Shown: piece by piece, positions 1-8,130 of the stretch | Layout of the letters: the number at the start of each line of letters is the position of its first letter | How positions within the stretch are numbered: position 1 is the first letter of the stretch | NCBI RefSeq assembly: GCF_902859705.1 | Contig: NZ_CADIJO010000008.1 | Coordinates: 1 to 64,000, forward strand | DNA length: 64,000 nt | Reading direction: 5' to 3' | From: Achromobacter deleyi | GTDB taxonomy: Bacteria; Pseudomonadota; Gammaproteobacteria; Burkholderiales; Burkholderiaceae_B | Translations under genes and position numbers: made by a program | Notes under the pieces: model-generated | Databases searched by the model: none | Told to the model about the DNA's origin: nothing | Seen by the model: only the letters and a program-made list of their open reading frames with translations

Positions 1-946
1 CGGGCCGTGGCGCCGGTGGCGGCGCCGTCCAGGCCGGCGAAGCGGGCGCGGCGTTTTCAACGGGCGGCGCGGGTTCGGCGCGGAACGCAAACGCCCGCGC
101 CATCGGCACCGCGGGCAAGCGCCGCGCCGTCAGCAGGCTGGTTTCGGCCGGCCCGACGAACAGGATGCCGTCGCGCCGGGCAAAACGGCGCAGCACCGCC
201 ACGGCGCGTTCCTGCGTGGCGGCGTCGAAATAGATCAGCAGGTTGCGGCAGAACACGAAATCGTAGGGCACCGTGTGCTGCAGCAGGTGGGCATCGAACA
301 GGTTGCCCGCCAGGAAGCGCACGCGCCCCATGACATGGGCGGCCAATTGGTGGCCGTCGGCGGTTTCGGTGAAATAGCGGTCGCGGTACGACAGGTCGTC
401 GCCCCGGAACGAATTGCGCCCATAGCGCCCGCCCCGGGCAAACTCGACCATGCGTTCGCTGATGTCCACCGCATCGACCTGGAAACGCGCGGCCGGCACG
501 CCGGCATCGAGCAGCGCCATGGCGATGGAATACGGCTCTTCGCCGCTGGAACAGGGCACGCTCAGTACGCGCAGCACCCTTGCGTCCGAAGGCGCGCCGG
601 CCGCCATTGCTGCCGGAACGGACGCCGCCAGCGCGGCCGCCGCAGCCTGGGCCGCTGACGCCGCGCCCCCCGTCCCGAACAGCCGCTCGCGCGCCAGCGT
701 CGCCATCGCGGCCTGCGATTCCGGATAGCGGAAGAACCAGGTCTCCGGCACGATCACGGCCTCGATCAGCTGCTGCATCTCGGCCGGCGAGGTCTGCACT
801 CGCATCAGGTAGTCCTGCTCGTCGTCCGTGCCCACGGCCTGCATGCGCAGGCGCACCGCGCGCTCAACGGCCGCCTTGCCGATCGAGCCGCTGTCCAGCC
901 CCATCTTGCGCTTGAGCACCACGCTGAAATCGTCGACCAGCATCAT
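1..946 (-). CDS. wspC: CheR-type receptor methyltransferase, WspC-like (3' end cut off)
   Basis: SAM-dependent methylation of glutamates on the chemoreceptor encoded just upstream. About 315 residues are visible; the gene runs off the window edge. Seen: ETWFFR at residues 68-73, a SAM-binding stretch PCSSGEEPYS at 131-140, and FCRNLLIYF near 232-240, all CheR hallmarks. An Ala-rich insert lies at about 93-120. The visible end is a Pro/Ala linker, which in WspC precedes TPR repeats, but that part is outside the window. ATG at 946 overlaps the stop of the CheW gene (ATGA), so translation is probably coupled. The receptor-CheW-CheR order matches wspA-wspB-wspC; the wsp name is inferred from order and from the receptor. 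Confidence 0.88.
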   Translation of the reverse strand, partial: MMLVDDFSVVLKRKMGLDSGSIGKAAVERAVRLRMQAVGTDDEQDYLMRVQTSPAEMQQLIEAVIVPETWFFRYPESQAAMATLARERLFGTGGAASAAQAAAAALAASVPAAMAAGAPSDARVLRVLSVPCSSGEEPYSIAMALLDAGVPAARFQVDAVDISERMVEFARGGRYGRNSFRGDDLSYRDRYFTETADGHQLAAHVMGRVRFLAGNLFDAHLLQHTVPYDFVFCRNLLIYFDAATQERAVAVLRRFARRDGILFVGPAETSLLTARRLPAVPMARAFAFRAEPAPPVENAAPASPAWTAPPPAPRP

Positions 947-1479
947 GGCTGGGCTCCGGCCCGCGCCGCATCGGCGGGAAACAGCAACGCGCGCACCGGC
1001 TCGGGCAACAGGTCCGCCACCCTCACGGCCTGCACCATGCCGCGCGCATCGCTCAACACCGGCCCCAGATAGCGCGCGGCCGGCGTATCCAGCCCGGCGG
1101 GCTGGAACGCGGCCGGATCATAGTGCACGGTTTCGGTCGCCTGCTCCAGGATCAGCCCCAACAGGCGCGCCTCGCCCTGGCCGTCGGGCCGGTAGCGCAC
1201 CAGCGCCAGCCGGGTGCTGGTCACCATCACCGCGTCGCCCGCGCCCGCCAAGGCGCTCAGGTCGATGGCCGGCACGGCCGCGCCGCGGCAATCGAACATG
1301 CCGGCCACCCAGGGCGGCGTGCCGGGCACCTGCTTGAACGCGCGCATGCCCAGCACCTCGACCACGTCGGCCGCATCCAGCGCATAGCGGTCCGCGCCGA
1401 TGCGAAACAGCAGGTACAAGCGGCGCCGGGCGCCGGCATGGCCGGCCGCCGCGGGCGGGATCGGAGCAAGGTCGGGCAT
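943..1479 (-). CDS. wspB: CheW-like scaffold protein, WspB-like
   Basis: A 178-residue CheW-domain protein that would link the receptor to a CheA-type kinase. Seen: an N-terminal Ala/Pro tail, then YLLFRIGADRYALDAADVVEVL and a conserved-looking PWVAGMFDCRGAAVPAIDL segment, the pattern of CheW beta strands. It lies 7 bases after the receptor stop and overlaps the next gene by 4 bases, so the three genes form one operon. The kinase and output genes (WspE, WspF and WspR in the known system) should lie outside the window to the left. Confidence 0.88.
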   Translation of the reverse strand: MPDLAPIPPAAAGHAGARRRLYLLFRIGADRYALDAADVVEVLGMRAFKQVPGTPPWVAGMFDCRGAAVPAIDLSALAGAGDAVMVTSTRLALVRYRPDGQGEARLLGLILEQATETVHYDPAAFQPAGLDTPAARYLGPVLSDARGMVQAVRVADLLPEPVRALLFPADAARAGAQP

Positions 1480-1486
1480 GGCCGCC

Positions 1487-3106
1487 TCAGACCTTGAAGC
1501 GCGATACGCCGCTGCGCAGGTCGTTGGCCACCAGCGTCAATTCCTCGATCGCCAGGCTGGACTGGCGCAGCGATTCCACCGTCTGCTGGGCGGCGTCGCT
1601 CAGTTGCTGCAACGCCTGGTTGATCTGTTCGGCGCCGGTCGCCTGCGCCTGCATGCCTTCATTGACCATCTGCACCCGCGGCGCCAGCGTCTGCACCTGC
1701 TGGATGATCTGCGACAGCTGGTCGCCCACCTGCTGCATGTCGGCCATACCGCGGCGCACTTCTTCCGAGAACTTGTCCATGCCCATCACGCCGGCCGACA
1801 CCGACGACTGGATCTCGCGCACCATCTGTTCGATGTCGTAGGTGGCCACGGCCGTCTGGTCCGCCAGGCGGCGGATCTCGGTCGCCACCACCACAAAGCC
1901 GCGGCCGTACTCGCCGGCCTTCTCGGCTTCGATGGCCGCGTTCAGCGACAGCAGGTTGGTCTGGTCAGCCACCTTCGTGATGGTAGTGACCACTTGCGTG
2001 ATATTGCCGGCCTTCTCGTTCAGGATGGCGAGCTTGGCGTTGACCGAGCCGGCCGCGCCGACCACATTGCGCATCGTGTCTTCCATGCGCGCCAGGCCAA
2101 CCTGGCCGCTGCCGGCCAGCGAGGCCGTCTGCTCGGCGGCGCTGGACACTTCCGTCATGGTGCGCACCAGTTCGCGCGAGGTCGCCGAGATCTCACGCGA
2201 AGTCGCGCCGATCTCGGTGGTGGTCGCCGCCACTTCCGACGCCGTGGCCTGTTGCTGCTTGGACGTCGCCGCGATTTCCGTCACCGACGTGGCCACCTGC
2301 ACGGCCGACCGCTGGGTCTTGCCGACCAGCCCGGTCAGCTCGTCCACCATGCCATTGAAGCCGCCTTCGATGGCGTTGAATTCGTCTTTGCGGGCCAGCG
2401 TCAGGCGGCGCGTCAGGTCGCCGCCGCCGGTGGCTTCCAGCGTCTTGACGATGGCGCTCATGGGGTTGACGATGGCGCGCAGCAGCAGAATGCCGCAGAT
2501 GATCGCGGCCACGACGGCCAGCCCCAGCGACACCAGCATGCCGACCTCGGCCTTGTCCACGGCCTTCTGGATGCTGATCGCGGACTCGTCGGCCTGCAGC
2601 TTGTTGGCCGCCACCATCTGGGCCAGCACATCGCGGCCGAGATAGAACGCCGGGCGCAGGTCGGACTTGATCTTGGCCTGCGCGCGCACCGGGTCGTTCT
2701 GCATCGCCGGGTCCAGGATTTCGGCGCGGATGCGCATGTAGGTCTGCAGCGCCTTTTCAAACTCGTTGAACATGCGCTCGTCGTCGCCGCGCACGACCGT
2801 GCGGCGGTACTGCTCGATATTTTCTTGCAGCTGCTGATCGTTCTTGGGCAGCGCGGCCAGGCCGGCGCGGCGTTCCTGGTCGGTGTCGCTATTGAACGCA
2901 TCCTGCACCGCCACGAAGCCGGCAAACCACGACGAGCGGATCGAGGTGCTGTAGTAGATGCCCGGCACGGCATCGGTGTTGATCGACTTGGCCTCGGCCT
3001 CGACCTGCAGCAGCCGTTGGTAGTCGACCACCACCATCAGCGCCATGATGGCCAGGATGACCAGGAAGCTGGCGATGATGCGTTCGCGTAGTGTCAGATT
3101 CTTCAT
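1487..3106 (-). CDS. wspA: Methyl-accepting chemotaxis receptor, WspA-like
   Basis: A 539-residue inner-membrane receptor. Seen: TM1 at about 10-30 ([14 protein letters not shown]), a periplasmic helical domain of four-helix-bundle type, TM2 at about 190-215, HAMP, then a long cytoplasmic coiled coil. The signalling tip contains [20 protein letters not shown] followed by [19 protein letters not shown], which resembles the WspA tip as I remember it from Pseudomonas. There is no C-terminal NWETF-like tether. The ATG at 3106 is chosen because the longer open frame upstream shows no receptor features. In the known system WspA senses surface contact and drives a diguanylate cyclase; that output is inferred here. 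Confidence 0.9.
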   Translation of the reverse strand: MKNLTLRERIIASFLVILAIMALMVVVDYQRLLQVEAEAKSINTDAVPGIYYSTSIRSSWFAGFVAVQDAFNSDTDQERRAGLAALPKNDQQLQENIEQYRRTVVRGDDERMFNEFEKALQTYMRIRAEILDPAMQNDPVRAQAKIKSDLRPAFYLGRDVLAQMVAANKLQADESAISIQKAVDKAEVGMLVSLGLAVVAAIICGILLLRAIVNPMSAIVKTLEATGGGDLTRRLTLARKDEFNAIEGGFNGMVDELTGLVGKTQRSAVQVATSVTEIAATSKQQQATASEVAATTTEIGATSREISATSRELVRTMTEVSSAAEQTASLAGSGQVGLARMEDTMRNVVGAAGSVNAKLAILNEKAGNITQVVTTITKVADQTNLLSLNAAIEAEKAGEYGRGFVVVATEIRRLADQTAVATYDIEQMVREIQSSVSAGVMGMDKFSEEVRRGMADMQQVGDQLSQIIQQVQTLAPRVQMVNEGMQAQATGAEQINQALQQLSDAAQQTVESLRQSSLAIEELTLVANDLRSGVSRFKV

Positions 3107-3453
3107 ACCAGGACCTTTGTGCAGTATCGGCTCGCCAACGCCCGGGTCGGCGCGGTCGATGCTGGCGGCGCACGTTGTCGGCGCGCCGGCCGCCCGTTCA
3201 TGACGGGATGTGGGAATAATCAACAATTATTGCAAAGGCGCGGCCAGTCAGCCACGAAAAAACAGGGAAAACCCCGCCATCTTGGCGCGGTTCGTCGGAA
3301 AAAAGCAAAGCCCTCTTACAAGGGCTTGTCTTTTACTGTGACAACGCGTACCCGGCGCCTGGCAATTGGCGTCGGGCTGTACGCGTGAAACTTCCCGCGA
3401 AAAAACTTGAGTCCGGGGCCCGAGCCGAGCCGCTGGCGCCTGGCCAAGCGCTG
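3107..3453. other. Non-coding gap between wspA-like and vapC genes
   Basis: This gap should hold the promoter of the Wsp operon and the vapBC terminator. An AT-rich inverted repeat, AATAAT-N5-ATTATT, lies at 3215-3231 and is the only obvious operator-like element. I see no convincing coding frame or clear -35/-10 pair. Confidence 0.5.
3308..3327 (-). terminator. Intrinsic terminator after vapC
   Basis: Read on the minus strand, a 7-bp stem AAGCCCT/AGGGCTT with a 6-base loop is followed by TGCTTTTTT. It lies about 130 bases beyond the vapC stop. The plus-strand side also has a short T run, so weak bidirectional use is possible. Confidence 0.7.
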
Positions 3454-3855
3454 TCAGAGCAGCCAGTTTTCCAGCGCCAGGCCGCGGATACGCGCGAATT
3501 CACGAGTATTGCCGGTCACCAGCGTCAGGCCCAGCGCGCGGGCGTGAGCGCCGATCAGCAGGTCGTTGCCGCCGAGGGTGTGCCCGGCCGCTTCCAGTTC
3601 GGCGCGGATGCCGCCGTATTCAGTGTCGACCGGCGCATCCACGGGCAGGATGGGAATCGTGTCCAGCAAGCGCTCGACGCGCGCCTGCAACCGGGCAGAC
3701 CCTTTGCGGGCGCAGCCATAGCGCAATTCGGCTGCCACGATGACGCTGGTGCACAGGTCATGGTGGCCGACCCGGGCGACGTGCCGGGCCGCCCGCCCGT
3801 CGGGCTCGCGCAAGAGCGCGCTGATGATGTCGGTATCCAGCAGATAGCCGCTCAC
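3454..3855 (-). CDS. vapC: VapC-type PIN-domain ribonuclease toxin
   Basis: A 133-residue PIN-domain protein, predicted to cleave RNA when free of its antitoxin. Acidic residues sit where the family expects them: D7 in LLDTD, E43 in AAELRYG, D98 in GGNDLLIGAHA, followed by TGNTREF at 114-120. The GTG at 3855 is the start: it overlaps the antitoxin stop (GTGA) and puts LLDTD near the N-terminus, whereas the longer frame adds an unrelated 27-residue tail. Overlap with vapB implies coupled translation. Confidence 0.9.
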   Translation of the reverse strand: MSGYLLDTDIISALLREPDGRAARHVARVGHHDLCTSVIVAAELRYGCARKGSARLQARVERLLDTIPILPVDAPVDTEYGGIRAELEAAGHTLGGNDLLIGAHARALGLTLVTGNTREFARIRGLALENWLL

Positions 3856-4124
3856 AGCGAGTCCACGGGGCGAGGCGGTGTGTCGTCGATCTCTGGCAGT
3901 TGATCGTCCGGCCCCAGCGGCGCTTCCTGGCGCCACTGCGCCAGCAGTTCCACGAGGTTGGTCGGCCCCGCCAACGGTTCAAGGATGAGCCGCGCGCCAT
4001 CGCGCCGGATCAGCACGCGATCGCCTGGCAATTCGAATTCAGCCGGGATGCGCACCGCCTGGCTGCGGTTGTTGCGAAACAGCTTGGCCTCGCGGGGCCG
4101 GGAGGCCGGTTTGGGAATCGCCAT
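3852..4124 (-). CDS. vapB: VapB-type AbrB/MazE-fold antitoxin
   Basis: A 90-residue antitoxin. The N-terminal half, AKLFRNNRSQAVRIPAEFE, is the swapped-hairpin AbrB-type DNA-binding motif of VapB proteins; the acidic C-terminal tail should bind VapC. The ATG at 4124 has AGGGCGAG about 9 bases upstream; an alternative start at 4184 would add residues with no family match. VapB with VapC usually represses its own operon. Confidence 0.88.
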   Translation of the reverse strand: MAIPKPASRPREAKLFRNNRSQAVRIPAEFELPGDRVLIRRDGARLILEPLAGPTNLVELLAQWRQEAPLGPDDQLPEIDDTPPRPVDSL

Positions 4125-4147
4125 GGCATTGCTCGCCCTGAGGTTAC

Positions 4148-4168
4148 ATATGCCAAAGTGTATATGCC
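4148..4168 (-). promoter_or_regulatory. Candidate vapBC operator
   Basis: A direct repeat ATATGCC (4148-4154 and 4162-4168), centred 14 bases apart in an AT-rich patch just upstream of vapB. CATATG inside it is palindromic. Position fits an autoregulatory site; the sequence alone does not prove it. Confidence 0.35.
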
Positions 4169-4174
4169 TACTGC

Positions 4175-5653
4175 CTACTCCCACAACCCTTGCGGCGATC
4201 GCTCGCCCACCCAGTCGCGCACTTGCTCATAGGCGTGCGCCAGCCGCAGCACCGCCAGGTCGCCGCGCGGCGGACCGATCAGTTGCATGCCCATGGGCAG
4301 CCCGGCCGCGCCAAAGCCCACCGGCACGCTGATCACCGGGCAGCCGGCCAGCGTCCAGGGCGTCACGGTTTCCATCCAGCGGTGATAGGTGTCCATGCTG
4401 CGCCCGGCAATTTCCTTGGGCCAGTCCAGTTGCGCGTCGAACGGAAACACCTGGGCCGTGGGCACCGCCAGGAAATCGACATCCTGGAACATGGCCAGCA
4501 CCGTCTGGTACCAGGCACTGCGTTCTTCGGTGGCCTGGAACACCTGGTGCGCCGTCATGCCGTCCAGGCCTTCGACTTCCCAGATCAGCGCGGGCTTGAC
4601 CAGCTTGCGCGTCTCGGGATCGCGCACCAGGCCGTGAAACTGCCCGCCCACCATCAGGTGGCGATGCGCCAGCCAGATGCGCCACAGCCGCGCCGGGTCG
4701 AACGGCACGCGGTAAGCGTCGACCTCGCAGCCCACGGCTTGCAGGCCAGACAACGCCTGTTCGCACAGTCCAAGAATGCCCGGCTCCATCGGCAGATAGC
4801 CGTTCCAGTCGCCCAGCCAGCCGATGCGCGTGCCGCGCAGGTCGGCATCCAGCGGCTGCGCGAACACGGCCGGATCGTCGCCCAGCGACAGCGGCACCCG
4901 CGCATCGGGTCCGGCCATCACCGACAGCATGCGCGCCACATCACGCGGCGTGCGGCCCATGGGGCCTTCATAAGACAGCTGCTTGAGGAACACCTCGTTG
5001 GACGGCCCGTAAGGCACGCGCCCGGCCGACGGCCGCATGCCGTAGACGTTGCAGAACGCCGCCGGGTTGCGCAGTGATCCACCGAAATCGCTGCCATCGG
5101 CCACCGGCAGCAGGCGCGCGGCCAGGGCCGCCGCCGCGCCGCCGCTGCTGCCGCCGGCCGTGCGGGACCGGTCGTAGGGATTGAGGGTGGTGCCATAGAC
5201 CTGGTTGTAGGTGTGCGACCCCAGGCCGAATTCCGGCACATTGCTGCGGCCGATGAATATCGCGCCCGCCGCGCGCATGCGTTCGACCAGAATGGAGTCA
5301 TGCGGCGACACATGGTCTTTGTAGACCAGCGACCCCATCGACGTGACCATGCCGCGCACGGCGGTCAGGTCCTTGGGCGCCTGCGGCAGGCCATGCAGCC
5401 AGCCCAGCCACTGCCCCGCCGCCAGCTGTGCGTCGCGCTCGTCGGCTTCACGCAGCAGCTCGTCGGCATCGCGCCGCGCCACGATGGCGTTCAGCTGCGG
5501 GTTGACCGCGTCGATGTGCTGCAGATAGGCCGACATGACCTCGCGGCAAGACACCCGGCGCTGACGGATCGCGTCCGACAGCGCATGTGCGGGCATGGCG
5601 ACGATATCGTTCAATCGGCCCAGGGGCGCGGTCGGGGGGGTGCGGTGTTGCAT
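4175..5653 (-). CDS. Amidase signature family hydrolase
   Basis: A 492-residue amidase, hydrolysing an amide to acid and ammonia; substrate unknown. The Ser-cisSer-Lys triad is visible: K94 in QAPKDLTAVRG, cis-Ser 170 in TAGGSSGGA, and the nucleophile S193 in GSDFGGSLR. Length is normal for the family. There is no signal peptide, so it is cytoplasmic. The start at 5653 has a strong GAGGAG ribosome site. It stands alone between vapB and a thioesterase on the same strand with gaps of 50 and 185 bases. It could be a GatA-like paralogue but lacks a GatB/GatC neighbour. Confidence 0.9.
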   Translation of the reverse strand: MQHRTPPTAPLGRLNDIVAMPAHALSDAIRQRRVSCREVMSAYLQHIDAVNPQLNAIVARRDADELLREADERDAQLAAGQWLGWLHGLPQAPKDLTAVRGMVTSMGSLVYKDHVSPHDSILVERMRAAGAIFIGRSNVPEFGLGSHTYNQVYGTTLNPYDRSRTAGGSSGGAAAALAARLLPVADGSDFGGSLRNPAAFCNVYGMRPSAGRVPYGPSNEVFLKQLSYEGPMGRTPRDVARMLSVMAGPDARVPLSLGDDPAVFAQPLDADLRGTRIGWLGDWNGYLPMEPGILGLCEQALSGLQAVGCEVDAYRVPFDPARLWRIWLAHRHLMVGGQFHGLVRDPETRKLVKPALIWEVEGLDGMTAHQVFQATEERSAWYQTVLAMFQDVDFLAVPTAQVFPFDAQLDWPKEIAGRSMDTYHRWMETVTPWTLAGCPVISVPVGFGAAGLPMGMQLIGPPRGDLAVLRLAHAYEQVRDWVGERSPQGLWE

Positions 5654-5838
5654 CGTTGTCTCCTCTTGGGGCGGCTGTTGCGCCGGCTGTCTGGCCTGCT
5701 GTGCGGCTTGGGATCAGGCTAGTGATCGGGCCGCTATTGGCACGCCGACAATACTACGCCGTGTCGCGGGGTGCGCAGGCACCAAGTGGGACATTCCGGC
5801 GTCACCGCGCCGGACGGCCACACAGGCCACGCACGGAA

Positions 5839-6351
5839 TCAGACGGACGGACGGGCAAACACCAGCAGCGTGGACGTCGCCGACGCCAGCAAGCGCCCCT
5901 GCGCATCGGTCAGCTTGGCTTCGGCATACGCCACCCGCTGGCCGAACGACAGCACCCGGCCCTCGGCCCGCAACAAGCCGCTGTGGCGCGTGATGGCCTT
6001 GTGATAGGCCACCTTCAGTTCCAGTGTGGTGTAGGCCTGTTCGGCCGACAGGCGCGAATGTACTGCGCAGCCGCAGGCCGAATCCAGCAAGGTGGCGGCA
6101 TAGCCGCCGTGCACCGTGCCGATGGGGTTGTAGGCGTGCGGGCCGGGCGTACCGGCAAACACCGCCAGGCCTTCCTCGGCCTCGACGAAATCGAAATCCA
6201 GCGACACCAGAATGCCCGGCTTGCGGCCCGAGGCCAACAGGGCGCGCAATTGCTCCAGGCCGCTCAAGCCGGCCCCGGTCTGGTCGACCAGGCTGGGCTC
6301 GCGTTGCAAGGCGGAGGAAGCGCGGACGGACGGGGTGGAATCGGAAGTCAT
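5839..6351 (-). CDS. PaaI-family hotdog thioesterase
   Basis: A 170-residue hotdog-fold protein that probably hydrolyses an acyl- or aryl-CoA. Seen: NPIGTVHGGYAATLLDSACG, with the HGG motif at 81-83 and acidic D90 on the central helix, the PaaI/YbgC-like active-site layout. The ATG at 6351 is preferred over 6405 because GGAG lies at the right distance upstream. A palindrome 90 bases upstream may control it. Confidence 0.85.
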   Translation of the reverse strand: MTSDSTPSVRASSALQREPSLVDQTGAGLSGLEQLRALLASGRKPGILVSLDFDFVEAEEGLAVFAGTPGPHAYNPIGTVHGGYAATLLDSACGCAVHSRLSAEQAYTTLELKVAYHKAITRHSGLLRAEGRVLSFGQRVAYAEAKLTDAQGRLLASATSTLLVFARPSV

Positions 6352-6440
6352 GCGAAGGGCTCCGGAAGGGGATGGGAACGGGCCGGGCGGCGCCGCGACG
6401 CACACGACCCCGGCACCCGCTGAACATGTTCACGATCCTA

Positions 6441-6458
6441 ATATGACGATCATCATAT
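6441..6458. promoter_or_regulatory. Palindromic operator candidate upstream of the thioesterase
   Basis: ATATGA-N6-TCATAT, perfect 6-bp arms in an otherwise GC-rich gap. Likely a dimeric repressor site (TetR, MarR or GntR type); the cognate regulator is not adjacent. Confidence 0.4.
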
Positions 6459-6532
6459 GGCAAGCATTCCGGGGCGCCGGCCTGCCCCGGCAGAGTCCGC
6501 CCCCTATCCTGCCCATGCCCGTGTCGAGCCGG

Positions 6533-8119
6533 TCAGCGTCCCGTCTTGCCCGTACCGATCAGATCAATCAGCCCATCCGACAGCGTGCCCCGCCAACTCA
6601 GGTAGTCGTGCCCGCCCGCCACTTCCTCGTGGGTGACCCGATAGCCCTTGGCCTGCAGCACGTCGCGCAGATGGCGGTTGGTTTCAACGATGCCCGGCTG
6701 GCCCGCGCGACCCATCTCGAACAGTCCGGCCACCAGGTAGAAGCGCACCGGCAGCGTGCGCCGCGCGGCAAACTGGCGCGTCAGCCATTGGTCTTCCTGG
6801 CCCGGCTGGCCCCACCAGTACGAACCCGACTGGCTCAACACGTTGCCGAACACCTCGGGATGGCGCAGCGCCGCGTAAGACGACGCCAGGCCGCCGTAGC
6901 TGGACCCGCCGATGACCGTGCGCGCGGCCGGCGCAGCAATGCCCTGCCGGGCCGCCCACGGCATCAGCTCGCGTGCCAGGAAGTCGGCGAAATCGGGATT
7001 CGGCGGTAGCTCGGCCGCACGCGAATCGGCCGTGGGGTTCGAGATCAGCACCGCGGCCGTCGGCGGAATCACGCCCGCGGCGATCATGTTGTCCAGAATC
7101 GTCGGGGTGGGCACGCGGCTGAGGTAAGGACCGGCATCGAACAGCACCAGCACGTGGTTGTCGGCCCCGCCCGGACGCCAGCCGGCCGGGCGATACAGCT
7201 GGATATCCCGGGTGTTGCCCAGGATGGCGCTGGCCAGCACGTGGGTTTGCACCGTACCCGGCTCGACGCCCGCGCGCGGCGCCACCCAGGGCTGGGCCGG
7301 CGCCTCGGCCAGTTCCAGCACCGACGAGTACTGGAACGCATCGATGCCACGTTCGGGATAAGCCTTGGGATTCAAGGGGTCGGCCTGGGCCGTGGCCAGG
7401 ATGGCGCGGCGCCGGGCGGTATCGGACGCCGGCAGCTCGGGCACGTCGGGCGCCATCTTGTAGGACAGCCGCGCCGACCGGGGCAGCACGAAGCTCTTGT
7501 ACCAGACGTCGGACGCGCCCAGCCGCTGCAATTGGGCATGGTCGGAAGACGGGCTGCCGAACAGCCGCACGTTGCGCTCGGCGCCGCGCCACAGGAAGGT
7601 CACGCGGTCGTGCGTGGCATCCACCGGTTCCACCAGCGGCGCACCGCGCTCGGCGACCTCGCGCCAGAATGCATCGGTGCTGCCGCCCTGCGCCAGCGTG
7701 CCCGCCAAGGCCGCCAACCGCGGGCTGTCGATGACGGGTGCGGGCGCGCGCTGCGCCGCCAGCGGCACGCGTTCGGCCACCGTCCAGCGGTAGGCGCCCT
7801 GCCCGGCCGCGCGCACGATGTAGCGGCCATCGGCCGGCGCCACCAGCATCAGTCCGCCGGCGGGACGCTCATCGTCGCTCAGCCGACGCACATGACGGCC
7901 GTCGGCGTCCAGCAGGTCCAACGTGACGCCGCGTGCGGCCTCCCAGTCGCCCGCCAGGAATTCGCCCTTGGACAAGGTCAGCGCCGTGTCCGCCGGCGTA
8001 CCGGGCGCGACCTGGCCCTGGGCGCTTTGCGCCCGGGCGGCGCCGGGGCCGCCCAACGCGAAGGCCAGCGCCAATGCCAAGGGAGCGGCCCGCCACGGAT
8101 TCATCTTGCTGCTATGCAT
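6533..8119 (-). CDS. Exported siderophore esterase (Fes/IroE-like)
   Basis: A 528-residue alpha/beta hydrolase of the enterochelin esterase family, predicted to hydrolyse the ester backbone of a ferric siderophore. Seen: an N-terminal signal peptide of about 30 residues ending ARA, a substrate-recognition domain, then the nucleophile elbow GGSSYGG and a late catalytic His in AGGHDYLSWRG. A signal peptide makes it periplasmic, like IroE rather than cytosolic Fes. The ATG at 8119 has AAGGA about 9 bases upstream and lies 11 bases after the receptor stop, so it is the last gene of the FecI-led operon. Confidence 0.88.
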   Translation of the reverse strand: MHSSKMNPWRAAPLALALAFALGGPGAARAQSAQGQVAPGTPADTALTLSKGEFLAGDWEAARGVTLDLLDADGRHVRRLSDDERPAGGLMLVAPADGRYIVRAAGQGAYRWTVAERVPLAAQRAPAPVIDSPRLAALAGTLAQGGSTDAFWREVAERGAPLVEPVDATHDRVTFLWRGAERNVRLFGSPSSDHAQLQRLGASDVWYKSFVLPRSARLSYKMAPDVPELPASDTARRRAILATAQADPLNPKAYPERGIDAFQYSSVLELAEAPAQPWVAPRAGVEPGTVQTHVLASAILGNTRDIQLYRPAGWRPGGADNHVLVLFDAGPYLSRVPTPTILDNMIAAGVIPPTAAVLISNPTADSRAAELPPNPDFADFLARELMPWAARQGIAAPAARTVIGGSSYGGLASSYAALRHPEVFGNVLSQSGSYWWGQPGQEDQWLTRQFAARRTLPVRFYLVAGLFEMGRAGQPGIVETNRHLRDVLQAKGYRVTHEEVAGGHDYLSWRGTLSDGLIDLIGTGKTGR

Positions 8120-8130
8120 CTTCGTTTTCC

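Noticed and set aside
1400-3091. 563-codon open frame on the plus strand over the receptor gene
   Set aside because: His/Gly/Arg-rich composition with no domain; the opposite strand encodes a clear chemoreceptor. A GC-bias shadow.
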